Positions 35,897-44,632 of a stretch of DNA of 55,821 nucleotides are shown here, piece by piece (positions within the stretch are counted from its first letter, which is position 1; the number at the start of each line of letters is the position of its first letter). The position numbers and the translations under genes are program-made. Below the pieces are notes generated by a model, which worked only from the letters and a program-made list of their open reading frames with translations, made no database searches and had not been told where the DNA came from. Source of the DNA: Pseudomonadales bacterium (GTDB lineage: Bacteria > Pseudomonadota > Gammaproteobacteria > Pseudomonadales > Pseudohongiellaceae); contig JALRKV010000039.1 of assembly GCA_023254735.1 (NCBI GenBank), forward strand, positions 1 through 55,821. Direction: 5' to 3'.

Positions 35897-38818
35897 TTAG
35901 GTTTCTGCAAGCTGTGGATCATAGCAGGGAAATTTGAGTAATACCTGCGTGCCCGTCCCTCGCGTTCTGTCGAAGGGGCTGATTATATCAATATTTCCGT
36001 TCAAATCCTCAACAATGCTAAACACGAGCGAGAGGCCTAATCCCGTCCCTTCCCCTGCTTCTTTCGTCGTAAAGAAGGGGTCGAAAACTCGGCTCTTGAT
36101 TGCGTTAGGTATGCCGACGCCGAAATCCGTCACACTGATGTGAACGTGGCTGCCCATGTTTTTAGCCGCGAGCACGATCGTGCCACCGGCCTGTGACGCA
36201 TCGCGGGCGTTGTTGATGAGGTTTATGAGCACCTGCAGAAGGCGCTGCGAATCGCCGAGAATTGCGGCCTCGGCATCGCAGTCGATCTCCAGCTGTAACT
36301 CCTTGTTTTTCTTATCGAGAGAGACGAGGGTTTGCGCCTGAGCGATACAATCGCTGATCAAAACGCGCTCGTTTTCATGCATCAACTTGTTAGTACCTGC
36401 ATGCGCAAAATTGACGAGTGATTGCAGGATCTTTGACGTACGGTCGGTCTGTTCGATGATCTGCTGGGCGAGCCCCGTGAGCTCGCTGTCTTTGTATTCG
36501 TCTCGAATAATCTGCGCGAGGCAGGCGATACCGGTAATGGGATTGCCAATTTCATGCGCGACGCCCGCGGCAAGGCGCCCGATCGATGCCAGCCTCTCAC
36601 TGTGGGTCAGGCCTGCCTCGAGAATCTCCGTTTCCGTCATGTCCTCCATCAGAATGATCAGGCCTTCATTGCTGCCGGTCTCGCCGCTTTCTTCGATAAA
36701 CGCTTTGTGTAGATTGACCGTGCGTTTAGCCGCGGACAGCTCGAAACTTTGCTTATAGGAGTGATCGATGTCCTCGCCAATGAAGTCCTCTAGCAGGGTT
36801 AACCATGGCTCGGGCAGATCGCTGAGCTGGGAGCCGACCACATCGGCGCTGCTGATTTCGGTGAATTCCTCGAGCGCGCGATTCCACATGATGATTTCGC
36901 GATCCGAACTGAGTGAGCAAACACCGAGCGGAAGATCCAACAGGATCTGACGGTGATAGCGGCGCAGATTATCGAGATCGGCAGCCATGCCCGAGAGATT
37001 GCTGCGGTAAGCCTCGATCCGATTCTCGATAACCGTAACGTCCGAGCTGCCGTGTTGCGAGACAATGCTATAGGGCAGGTAGCTGTCGATGATTTCGCGC
37101 GCGATGGAGGGGCCGAGGAGTCCTGAAAGGTTTGCCTCGAGACGTCCTCGCAGTAGGCGCATCGCGTAGGGCCTGCGGTCATCTTTTTTCAGGCCGAGGT
37201 CTTTCAATGCCTGCCCAACCTCGCGGGTTGCTGTGCGCTCACCAAGTGGCTTGCTGAGACTCTTTATAAAATCCCCAGCCGATTTCGCCACCAAGCCACT
37301 GCGTTTGCGGCGCTTTATGGTATCGAGGGTGCAAAGGTCTGCCGAGCTGCGTTCTTCGTCGCTGCTGCCAAAATAGAGCGAGCCAAAAATGAAGGCGAGA
37401 CAGTTGATGATAAGTGACAGCGCCGCCGTTTCGCGCCAGTTAATCACTATATCGCTAAAGCTGTAGGTCTCGGACAGCAATGGCAGCATAAATAGCGGAA
37501 ACCAAATGCCCACGCCCGATGCGAGACCGACGAAGAACCCGCGCTTGTTCGCCAGCGGCCAGTAAAGTATGGCTACGATACCGGGAAGAAACTGTAGGCC
37601 CGCCGCGAAGGCAACGGTGCCCATGAGCTGTATGCTGATCTTGTCGCTGGGCAGGTAGTGAAAGGCGAAGCCTGCCCAAATTAGCGCGGTGATCAGTACT
37701 CGCCGCCGCTGCATGAGCCAGCGATAGATATCCTTGCTGGCCGCCGGCTGCTGTATTGGCAAGATCAGGTGATTTAGACACATGTTCGACAGCGCCAGAG
37801 TAATCACAATAATGAGCCCGCTCGCGGCAGAGAGACCGCCGAGATAGGCAAGTAGACTGATTCCTGGTCGATCGAAGGCTACGCCGATAGCCACAGGGAA
37901 ATACTCGACAGGCACGGTGCTGCCGCCGCGAATGCCCGCCCAAAGAATCGGAAGCACGGGTAGGCTCATTAAGAGGAAATAGAGAGGGAGTCCCCAGCTC
38001 GCAAACGAGAGTGCGCCGCGCCCGGCGTTACCGTTAAAGGTGACATAGAACATATGAGGCATCGCAACAGCTGCGGAGAAAAACAGCAGCGCCATGACGT
38101 GAAACGAGCTGAAGTAATTAGTGTCCTCGAGGCTTCCGAGTAAATCAGGCTGCGTCAGCAACCATTCCTGCATTTCATCGAAGCCGCCAAAGCCGCCGAA
38201 GATCGCGAATCCACCGACGACTAAAAAAGCAAAAAGCTTTATCAAGGACTCGAACGCAATGGCCATCATAAGGCCGTCGTGCTGGGTGCGCCCGGGTCGT
38301 CTCGATGTACCAAAAAGAATCGCGAAAAGGGTGATGAGAACGCAGAAGCCAACGGCGATAGAACCGTGCGACGCGGCCGGCGATAAAATGTCAGCGGTGT
38401 CTGCGACAGCGCGAATTTGCAACGCGATAAGCGGAGTGACGCCGACTAAAATAACTAGCGTCGTCACTGTTCCTACCCATGGAGAGCGATACCGAAATGC
38501 CAGAAGGTCTGCGAGTGAACTAAGTTGGTAGGTTCGAGTGAGTTCGAGTAGGGGCCTTAATAATAACGGCGAGAGCATAAAAGCTAACGAGATGCCGATC
38601 GAGTTTGCGAGATACCCGTAGCCTTCGCGCTGCGCACTGCCGACGACGCCGTAGTAGGCCCATATGCTGGCGAAAACGCCGAGCGAAAGCACGTAGACAA
38701 TAGGATGGCGAACAACTCGTTGGGGGATCCAGCCGCGCTCGGTGATATAGGCGATCCCAAAGAGTAAAGAGAGATAGACGCTACCGAGTGCGACGAGAGT
38801 AGGGAGTTCGAAGTTCAT
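35897..38818 (-). CDS. cbrA: transporter-fused sensor histidine kinase CbrA
   Basis: The 973-residue membrane protein starts with a sodium:solute symporter-like (SLC5) domain of about thirteen helices (residues 1 to about 500). A linker and PAS-like domain follow (about 615-720), then a histidine kinase core with phospho-acceptor His near 755 (GVAHEIGNP) and ATPase boxes LINLINNARDAS, DFGVGIP and GEGTGLGLSLV. This architecture and its 983-residue Pseudomonas counterpart identify CbrA, which couples a transporter-like module (reported to move histidine in Pseudomonas) to CbrB phosphorylation. Its ATG overlaps the TGA of the small gene upstream (ATGA), indicating translational coupling. Confidence 0.93.
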   Translation of the reverse strand: MNFELPTLVALGSVYLSLLFGIAYITERGWIPQRVVRHPIVYVLSLGVFASIWAYYGVVGSAQREGYGYLANSIGISLAFMLSPLLLRPLLELTRTYQLSSLADLLAFRYRSPWVGTVTTLVILVGVTPLIALQIRAVADTADILSPAASHGSIAVGFCVLITLFAILFGTSRRPGRTQHDGLMMAIAFESLIKLFAFLVVGGFAIFGGFGGFDEMQEWLLTQPDLLGSLEDTNYFSSFHVMALLFFSAAVAMPHMFYVTFNGNAGRGALSFASWGLPLYFLLMSLPVLPILWAGIRGGSTVPVEYFPVAIGVAFDRPGISLLAYLGGLSAASGLIIVITLALSNMCLNHLILPIQQPAASKDIYRWLMQRRRVLITALIWAGFAFHYLPSDKISIQLMGTVAFAAGLQFLPGIVAILYWPLANKRGFFVGLASGVGIWFPLFMLPLLSETYSFSDIVINWRETAALSLIINCLAFIFGSLYFGSSDEERSSADLCTLDTIKRRKRSGLVAKSAGDFIKSLSKPLGERTATREVGQALKDLGLKKDDRRPYAMRLLRGRLEANLSGLLGPSIAREIIDSYLPYSIVSQHGSSDVTVIENRIEAYRSNLSGMAADLDNLRRYHRQILLDLPLGVCSLSSDREIIMWNRALEEFTEISSADVVGSQLSDLPEPWLTLLEDFIGEDIDHSYKQSFELSAAKRTVNLHKAFIEESGETGSNEGLIILMEDMTETEILEAGLTHSERLASIGRLAAGVAHEIGNPITGIACLAQIIRDEYKDSELTGLAQQIIEQTDRTSKILQSLVNFAHAGTNKLMHENERVLISDCIAQAQTLVSLDKKNKELQLEIDCDAEAAILGDSQRLLQVLINLINNARDASQAGGTIVLAAKNMGSHVHISVTDFGVGIPNAIKSRVFDPFFTTKEAGEGTGLGLSLVFSIVEDLNGNIDIISPFDRTRGTGTQVLLKFPCYDPQLAET

Positions 38819-38994
38819 TCTGATTCGTCAGTCTCTTGCTCTCTATGTGCCCAGCTCGCAACTAAGACTACGATGAACGCGACTACAAAGGGCCGCCACC
38901 AGAGCCCGCCTGCGGCGTTAATCCAGTCAACTGTCAATAAGAACAGCAGGTAGATAATGACCAGCAGCATGAGGATCGAGCGTGGGATGTACAC
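38815..38994 (-). CDS. cbrX: small membrane protein CbrX-like, coupled to cbrA
   Basis: This 59-residue frame, starting at GTG, encodes VYIPRSILMLLVIIYLLFLL followed by a WWRP turn and a second hydrophobic helix (VVAFIVVLVASW), then an acidic tail. An in-frame stop lies five codons upstream, so GTG (or ATG at residue 9) must be the start. The TGA stop overlaps the cbrA start. Pseudomonas carries a small gene, cbrX, in exactly this place and coupled to cbrA in the same way. The function of such proteins is unclear. The ribosome site is weak. Confidence 0.75.
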   Translation of the reverse strand: MYIPRSILMLLVIIYLLFLLTVDWINAAGGLWWRPFVVAFIVVLVASWAHREQETDESE

Positions 38995-39006
38995 GGGGTT
39001 TTCTCG

Positions 39007-39930
39007 TTAACTAGACTGAGGAGATCTGAGTGTAGCCAATTTCGGCACGGCCTGTATATCCCAGTGCTCGACGCCCCATGCGAGGATTGATTCGACGCTA
39101 CTGTTGATCAATGTGCGAGGTGGAGACAAACCAAGCAGATCAAGACATTGATGGAGTTGCTCTTGTGCTCTTTCGGGCTGCAAAGGGGGTGCAAAGCTTT
39201 GTTTGCTGAGTTTGTCGCCAGCGGCATCGACGATTATCGGGACATGGGCATAGCGAGGCGTCCCATAGCCGAGGCAGTGTTGTAAATAGAGTTGCCGAGG
39301 AGTGGAGTCGAGTAGATCGATACCACGGACGATATCGGTAATACCCTGATAGGCATCATCAACTACAACCGCGAGCTGGTAAGCGAATAGCCTGTCTTTT
39401 CGACGCACAACAAAGTCACCTGCTTCGCTTGCCAGATTCTGAGAATAGAGGCCCTGGATTCTGTCCTGCAGCGCGTAAGTCTCATCGGTGACTCTGACCC
39501 TAACAGCTGCGTCGCTGCCGCTGGGGTGTTTGTCGGCGTACTGGAGGTCCCGCGCGCTCAGTCCGCGATGACGGCACTGGCCGCTGTATACATTTCCATG
39601 CTCGCGCAGCGCCGAGCGCGTGCATTGGCAGCGAAAGCACAGGCCTTCATTGGCCAGCTGCATTAAGGCGGCCGCGTAGGCATCGAGTCGTTGACTTTGG
39701 TAGAGCACATCCTTGTCCCAGGCAAGACCAAAGTGCTGCAGCTGGGTGAGGATTTCGTCTGCGGCGCCCGTCTGTTCGCGAGGAGGGTCTAAGTCTTCCA
39801 TGCGCACGAGCCAAAGGCCTGCATGTGCGCGCGCATCAAGAAAACTGGCCACTGCTGCAAGCAACGAGCCGAGGTGGAGTGGGCCTGAGGGTGAGGGGGC
39901 AAACCTGCCGACGTAAGAAGAGCCGGTCAT
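39007..39930 (-). CDS. gluQ: glutamyl-queuosine tRNA(Asp) synthetase
   Basis: GluQ-RS attaches glutamate to the queuosine base in the anticodon of tRNA(Asp). The 307-residue product looks like the catalytic half of glutamyl-tRNA synthetase, with RFAPSPSGPLHLGSL (HIGH motif) near residue 10 and KLSKQ near 236. It lacks the anticodon-binding half, as expected. The cysteine-rich insert CFRCQCT...YSGQC provides a zinc site. It follows dksA by 22 bp and precedes cbrX by 12 bp, the standard arrangement in Pseudomonas and many gammaproteobacteria. Confidence 0.94.
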   Translation of the reverse strand: MTGSSYVGRFAPSPSGPLHLGSLLAAVASFLDARAHAGLWLVRMEDLDPPREQTGAADEILTQLQHFGLAWDKDVLYQSQRLDAYAAALMQLANEGLCFRCQCTRSALREHGNVYSGQCRHRGLSARDLQYADKHPSGSDAAVRVRVTDETYALQDRIQGLYSQNLASEAGDFVVRRKDRLFAYQLAVVVDDAYQGITDIVRGIDLLDSTPRQLYLQHCLGYGTPRYAHVPIIVDAAGDKLSKQSFAPPLQPERAQEQLHQCLDLLGLSPPRTLINSSVESILAWGVEHWDIQAVPKLATLRSPQSS

Positions 39931-39952
39931 GGCAGCCGGGCAGCTAGTCAGC

Positions 39953-40399
39953 CTAGAGGCTGCCTAGCTGCTTCTCTTTGATTTCGTCTAATGTCTTGCA
40001 ATCGATGCACTTGTTGGCGGTAGGGCGCGCCTCGAGGCGACGAATACCAATCTCAATCCCGCATGAATCGCAGAACCCGTAATCGTCCTGTGCGATTAGC
40101 TCGATAGTGCTGTCGATTTTTTTGATCAGCTTGCGCTCGCGGTCGCGGGTCCGCAGCTCGAGGCTAAATTCCTCTTCCTGCGTCGCGCGATCGGCAGGAT
40201 CTGGGTAGTTCGCGGCGTCGTCCTGCATGTGATGCACCGTACGGTCAACTTCCTGCATAAGCTGATTGCGCCAATCAAGCAAAATCTGCTTGAAGTGCTC
40301 GCGCTGTTTCTCGTTCATGTATTCTTCGCCGCGCTTGGGCTTGTACGGGACGAAATTTTTTAGAACGGGTTGCGTATCTGGAGTAGCGGTCTTGGACAT
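39953..40399 (-). CDS. dksA: RNA polymerase-binding transcription factor DksA
   Basis: DksA enters the RNA polymerase secondary channel and works with ppGpp to tune stable RNA and amino-acid promoters. The 148-residue product has the coiled coil with its tip acidic pair in [10 protein letters not shown], followed by the C-terminal four-cysteine zinc finger (CDSCG...CIDC) and [10 protein letters not shown] typical of canonical DksA. Length is normal (E. coli 151). It heads the dksA-gluQ-cbrX-cbrA-cbrB series. A short GGCC-rich hairpin precedes its start. Confidence 0.97.
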   Translation of the reverse strand: MSKTATPDTQPVLKNFVPYKPKRGEEYMNEKQREHFKQILLDWRNQLMQEVDRTVHHMQDDAANYPDPADRATQEEEFSLELRTRDRERKLIKKIDSTIELIAQDDYGFCDSCGIEIGIRRLEARPTANKCIDCKTLDEIKEKQLGSL

Positions 40400-40968
40400 G
40401 TGCTTCTTTATGCCTCTACAGGCCCTTTGGCCTAGGTAGTTAAAAGGTAAAACTAGAGTGACTAACAGTGCTGTCTTTAGTGCTGCGAAAGCCTCTTCTT
40501 AACGGCTTCTTTCGAAGCCTCTGCCTAAAAATCTGTCCAAAAGTTTCTCAGTCATTAGGTTGCTCAAAGATAGATTCTAGACGTGTCACGCGTATTACAT
40601 ACCTCCCCTGACCGAGGTCTTTCACTGTGGGCGTTAAGCCAAGGGCTTCCCAAGGTCTTTTAAGGGGTCGGTAAACTAGCAGATTTTGCTTCCCTGTGCA
40701 TCAATTATTGCCCATCCTCTCAAGGTAGTGTTCCAAGCGGTAGTCCGAGCAATGGTTTACGCTGGTTGCCAAGTCGATAAAGGAGCCATTCTGCGCTAAT
40801 CGAGCATTAGAGCCCGTGTTCGCAAGTGCATAAGATGGCGCATAAAAGAGTGCAACAGATCAGCCAGCCGTCCGGCTAAAAGCCATAGCCTTGATTTCCA
40901 CTGTTAACTGACCATACAACAAGTACAATATTCGCTCGCAACTCGCAATACGAGATGATGGGAATCGA
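40400..40968. other. 569-bp divergent intergenic region
   Basis: The region separates dksA (minus) from the aminotransferase (plus). No coding frame, tRNA or recognised RNA was found. The GCCGTCCGGC hairpin near 40870 is not followed by a T-run. The region should contain the dksA promoter and the aminotransferase promoter; several AT-rich stretches would fit, but none is a clear consensus match. Confidence 0.5.
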
Positions 40969-42171
40969 ATGACTCAGGAATTATCAACGCAAGAAAACGT
41001 CGCTGAAACTCGTTCCGGCCAACCCCGCGCCGCGCTTGCAAGCGTCACGCCGTTCAGAGTGATGAGCGTTATGCAGCGCGCGCACGAGTTGGAGTGTGCA
41101 GGGAATCAGATAGTCCATTTGGAAGTTGGCGAGCCTGACTTCTCTACGGCTCAACCCATTGTCGAGGCGGGCAAGGCCGCACTGGATGCAGGTCTGACTC
41201 AGTATACGGCGGCCACAGGACTCGCGGCGTTGAGAGGCAAAATTAGCGAGCGCTACCGTCTACAGCATGGACTCGAGATTTCACCCGAGAGAATACTGAT
41301 TACGCCGGGAGCGAGTGGCGGCTTGCTGCTCTTGGCGCATCTCTTGGTTGGGCAGGGCGACGGTATTCTTATCACCGACCCTGCCTATCCTTGTGTGCGC
41401 AATTTCATCAAGCTTCGCGATGCGTCCCCTCAACTCGTCCCCGTCGTGCGCGCTGCGTCCTATCAGCCGAGCGTAGAGGACTTGATGGCACAGCGCACTG
41501 ATGCCACGCGAGGCGTGTGGTTAGCCTCGCCTAATAATCCCACAGGAACAATACTCGATCGTAGCCAACTGAGCGCTCTGTCGGCATGGACTCGGCGCGA
41601 GGGGCTCCATCTGCTCGTCGATGAGATCTACCACGGGCTGCACTTCGTCGATGATCTGCCTAGCGTGCTCGAAGTTGATGATTCGGCGTTTGTGGTCAAC
41701 AGCTTTTCGAAATATTTCGGTATGACAGGTTGGCGACTCGGCTGGATAGTCGTTCCAGAGGCGTTCATCGACACCGCCCGAACGCTTGCGCAGAATATGT
41801 ATATTTCGGCCTCGTCAATTGCGCAACATGCCGCACTCGCTGCGTTCGAACCAGAAACCCAGGTCATTCTCGACTCTCGCAGGGAGGAGTTTAGACGCCG
41901 CCGCGACTACATGGTCGAGGAGTTGACCGCGCTCGGATTCGTGTTACCGCAGGAAATAGCCGGCGCGTTTTATGTTTATGCCGACTGTTCTAAGTTTTCA
42001 GACGACAGCGAAGCGTTCTGCAAAAGAATGCTAGAAGAGTACGGTGTCGCGATGACCCCCGGCACAGATTTTGGCGATGCCTCTGCGCGGACAATGCTGC
42101 GGCTCTCGTTTACCACGAGCATGGCTCAGCTTCAGATCGCTATCGCTCGACTGCGAGCCGCACTTGCCTAG
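40969..42171 (+). CDS. PLP-dependent aminotransferase (class I/II)
   Basis: The 400-residue product has the fold-type I aminotransferase features: YTAATGLAALR near 73, SPNNPTG with the substrate-carboxyl contact near 192, DEIYHGL near 220, and SKYFGMTGWRLGW with the PLP-binding Lys near 247. It resembles aspartate/alanine-type or 'valine-pyruvate' class aminotransferases; the amino-acid substrate is not clear. A comparable aminotransferase gene neighbours dksA in Pseudomonas. The start ATG follows GATGGGAA. It is followed 30 bp later by sfsA. Confidence 0.88.
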   Translation: MTQELSTQENVAETRSGQPRAALASVTPFRVMSVMQRAHELECAGNQIVHLEVGEPDFSTAQPIVEAGKAALDAGLTQYTAATGLAALRGKISERYRLQHGLEISPERILITPGASGGLLLLAHLLVGQGDGILITDPAYPCVRNFIKLRDASPQLVPVVRAASYQPSVEDLMAQRTDATRGVWLASPNNPTGTILDRSQLSALSAWTRREGLHLLVDEIYHGLHFVDDLPSVLEVDDSAFVVNSFSKYFGMTGWRLGWIVVPEAFIDTARTLAQNMYISASSIAQHAALAAFEPETQVILDSRREEFRRRRDYMVEELTALGFVLPQEIAGAFYVYADCSKFSDDSEAFCKRMLEEYGVAMTPGTDFGDASARTMLRLSFTTSMAQLQIAIARLRAALA

Positions 42172-42201
42172 GGATGAAACGACTGCTTGCAGGAGGCGAG
42201 A

Positions 42202-42927
42202 GTGATTTTTGAGCATCCTTTGCAAGAGGCGATTTTACTTAGGCGCTACAAGCGATTTCTCGCCGACGTCAGGCGGCCCGATGGCAGTGAATTCACCTTG
42301 CACTGTCCGAACACAGGCGCGATGACTCATTGTCAGGGAGAAGGTTGGCGAGTTTGGTACACCGATTCGCGTAATCCAAAACGCAAATACGCATGCACAT
42401 GGCAGCTCGTGGAAGATGCTGATGGCTGTCTGATTGGAATCAACTCAGCGCTTGCCAATACGCTTGTGGGCGAAGCGCTCGAGAGAAATGCAATAGGGGA
42501 GCTTGCCGGCTACTCGTCCCACCGAAGAGAAGTCGCCTACGGAGAGCAGAATAGCCGCATAGACTTTTTGCTATCAGGCGCAGATAGGGCTGCAAGCCGG
42601 CGAGATTGTCTTGTCGAGGTCAAGAGTCTGACGCTCAGGACGCAGAACGGCTTGGGGGTTTTTCCAGATGCTGTTACAGCCAGAGGGCAGAAGCATCTGC
42701 AGGAATTAACCACAGAGGCGAAGCGAGGAAAGCGGGCGGTGCTGCTTTTTTGTGTCCAACATACAGGCATCGAGCGGGTGAGTGTCGCCCGGGAGATAGA
42801 CGCGGAATACGCTCGCTTGCTCGACGCGGCTATGAGAGAGGGAGTTGAGGTCTTCGCCTACGGGGTCGCCATCGAGCCCGCCGATAACGCGCTTAGTCTC
42901 GCAGCCTCGCTACCGGTAGAGCTTTAG
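42202..42927 (+). CDS. sfsA: sugar fermentation stimulation protein SfsA
   Basis: SfsA is a widely conserved protein that stimulates maltose-type sugar use in E. coli; its activity is probably nuclease- or nucleic-acid-linked. The 241-residue product has FLADVRRPDGSEFTLHCPNTGAM at its N-terminus and the nuclease-like core SRIDFLLSG...CLVEVKSLTL. GTG at 42202 is chosen because AGGAGG (42191-42196) lies five bases upstream; the longer frame begins with TTG. It follows the aminotransferase and ends convergent to the Rieske gene. Confidence 0.92.
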   Translation: MIFEHPLQEAILLRRYKRFLADVRRPDGSEFTLHCPNTGAMTHCQGEGWRVWYTDSRNPKRKYACTWQLVEDADGCLIGINSALANTLVGEALERNAIGELAGYSSHRREVAYGEQNSRIDFLLSGADRAASRRDCLVEVKSLTLRTQNGLGVFPDAVTARGQKHLQELTTEAKRGKRAVLLFCVQHTGIERVSVAREIDAEYARLLDAAMREGVEVFAYGVAIEPADNALSLAASLPVEL

Positions 42928-42948
42928 GACGGATTTCGCCGCGAGGGG

Positions 42949-43296
42949 CTAAATGGCGGACGGGCGTTTGAGGACTGCCTCAGCAACCGAGACAACGCCG
43001 TCTGCGAGTTCGAATGGCACACTCTGCAAATGCTTTCCGCGGCAAGGTCCGACAAGGCATTTACCGGTCTCTATCTGGAAAAGTGCGCCATGGGTTGCGC
43101 ACTGGATAAGCGCGTTGTCACCGTCGAGAAACTTGTCCTCTTCCCATTCGAGCGGCGTGCCCAGATGGGGGCAGCGATTCCAATACACATGGATTTGGCC
43201 TTGTTTGCGCACCGCAAAAAGACGCTTGCCGTCTATTTCGATGCCCTTCGCGCTGTCGTCTTTGAGCTCATGGGTGCTGAAGAGTTTTACCATCAT
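42949..43296 (-). CDS. Rieske [2Fe-2S] domain protein
   Basis: The 115-residue product is a single Rieske domain with ligands Cys42-x-His44 (CPHLG) and Cys66-x2-His69 (CATHG). Small soluble Rieske proteins serve as electron carriers for oxygenases or as assembly or nitrite-reductase-like subunits. The C-terminal loop CRGKHLQSVPFEL is typical. Its start overlaps the trans-sulfuration gene stop by 4 bp, so the two are co-translated; the reason for the pairing is not clear. Confidence 0.88.
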   Translation of the reverse strand: MMVKLFSTHELKDDSAKGIEIDGKRLFAVRKQGQIHVYWNRCPHLGTPLEWEEDKFLDGDNALIQCATHGALFQIETGKCLVGPCRGKHLQSVPFELADGVVSVAEAVLKRPSAI

Positions 43297-44549
43297 AGGG
43301 GCGCGGCTCCTGCCAGAGCAGTGTCTAAAGCCTGTGCGAAGTCTGCGAGCAAATCCGCCTCATCTTCAATCCCTATCGAGAAACGGAGCATCGAATCCGA
43401 TATTCCCATGCTCTGTCGGCGCTCTGCGCCCATCTCATAGAAAATGGTATGTGCAACGGGAATCGCGAGTGTGCGTGTGTCGCCTAAATTACTCGACGAA
43501 ACAACGGTTTCCATCGCATTCAAGACCTCAAAGCAATCGACACCCGGGGCGAGGTCTATGCTCATTAGTGAGCCAAAATCACAAAACAACTCGCGCGCAC
43601 GGGCGTGCTGGGGGTGAGTTTCGAGACCTGGATAATTCACTCTACTCACTGCGGGGTGTACATCGCAGAAACGGGCGACGGCGAGTGCGTTCGCACAGGC
43701 GCGATCCATCCGCAGCGGGAGCGTCTCGGAGCCCACTGCGAGGTGGTGTGCCGCTTCGGGCCCAAGTGTTCCGCCCATATCGCGCAGCCCTTTCTTTTTG
43801 ATCTGAGTAATACCCCACACGGAAGGCTCTTGGCTTTTATAACTATCGTAGATATTGGGGAATCGGCTCCAATCGAATAATCCTGTGTCGGTGATCGTGC
43901 CACCCAGCGCATTGCCATGCCCGCCAATGTATTTGGTAAGTGAGTTGACGACTAGCGACGCGCCGACGGCTTTAGGTAGGAAGAGATGCGGCGAGGTCAT
44001 CGTATTGTCTACGCAGTAAACCAGATCATGCTGCCTACACAGATCGCCTATCGCTGTGAGGTCTGCGATCTGAGTCACCGGATTGGCTATGGTCTCAACA
44101 AAGACCAGGCGTGTGTTCGTTTGCAATGCTGCTTCAACGTTTTTGACGTCTGTCGCATCGACGAAACTCACTTCGATTCCGAGCGTTTGCAATGTACCGA
44201 AAAAGCTATTGGTGTTGCCGAATAAAAAGGCGCTTGAGACGAGGTGATCGCCTGCGCGCAGGAGGGCGAGCATCGACGAGGCTATCGCCGCCATTCCCGT
44301 GGCGAAGGCGGCTGTCGCGATGCCCTGCTCCATTGCCGTGATTTTATTCTGCAGAGCAGTAACGGTGGGATTTAGCTGCCGTCCGTAATTATAGCCACTG
44401 CGCTTGCCCTGAAATACCGCAGCGAGGTCCCGAGCATCGTCATAGCCGTAGGCCACCGAGGTATGAATAGCCTTATGCAGGACGCCATGCTCGGGCTTAT
44501 CGAGCCGATCCGAGTGGAGGTTGGTGGTGGTGAATCCCTTTTTGCTCAT
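43293..44549 (-). CDS. trans-sulfuration PLP enzyme (cystathionine gamma-synthase/lyase family)
   Basis: The 418-residue product belongs to the Cys/Met metabolism PLP family. It shows YNYGRQLNPTVTALQNKI near 53, FATGMAAI, FVETIANP, the DNTMTSP PLP-Asp and the Schiff-base Lys in NSLTKYIGGHG near 210. It could be a cystathionine gamma-synthase, O-succinylhomoserine sulfhydrylase or methionine gamma-lyase; the sequence does not settle which. It begins the pair with the Rieske protein. Confidence 0.85.
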   Translation of the reverse strand: MSKKGFTTTNLHSDRLDKPEHGVLHKAIHTSVAYGYDDARDLAAVFQGKRSGYNYGRQLNPTVTALQNKITAMEQGIATAAFATGMAAIASSMLALLRAGDHLVSSAFLFGNTNSFFGTLQTLGIEVSFVDATDVKNVEAALQTNTRLVFVETIANPVTQIADLTAIGDLCRQHDLVYCVDNTMTSPHLFLPKAVGASLVVNSLTKYIGGHGNALGGTITDTGLFDWSRFPNIYDSYKSQEPSVWGITQIKKKGLRDMGGTLGPEAAHHLAVGSETLPLRMDRACANALAVARFCDVHPAVSRVNYPGLETHPQHARARELFCDFGSLMSIDLAPGVDCFEVLNAMETVVSSSNLGDTRTLAIPVAHTIFYEMGAERRQSMGISDSMLRFSIGIEDEADLLADFAQALDTALAGAAPL

Positions 44550-44632
44550 CTAGGCTGGCCTTCGTTTGGCGGTAGTGGCGGTAAAGCAGATGCGATTTAT
44601 ACACCAGCGGTGATGCTGATAAAAGAGGAGGG

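Noticed and set aside
40400..40968. Small RNA or riboswitch in the dksA-aminotransferase gap
   Set aside because: No terminator with a T-run or recognised riboswitch core was found, although the region is long enough for one.
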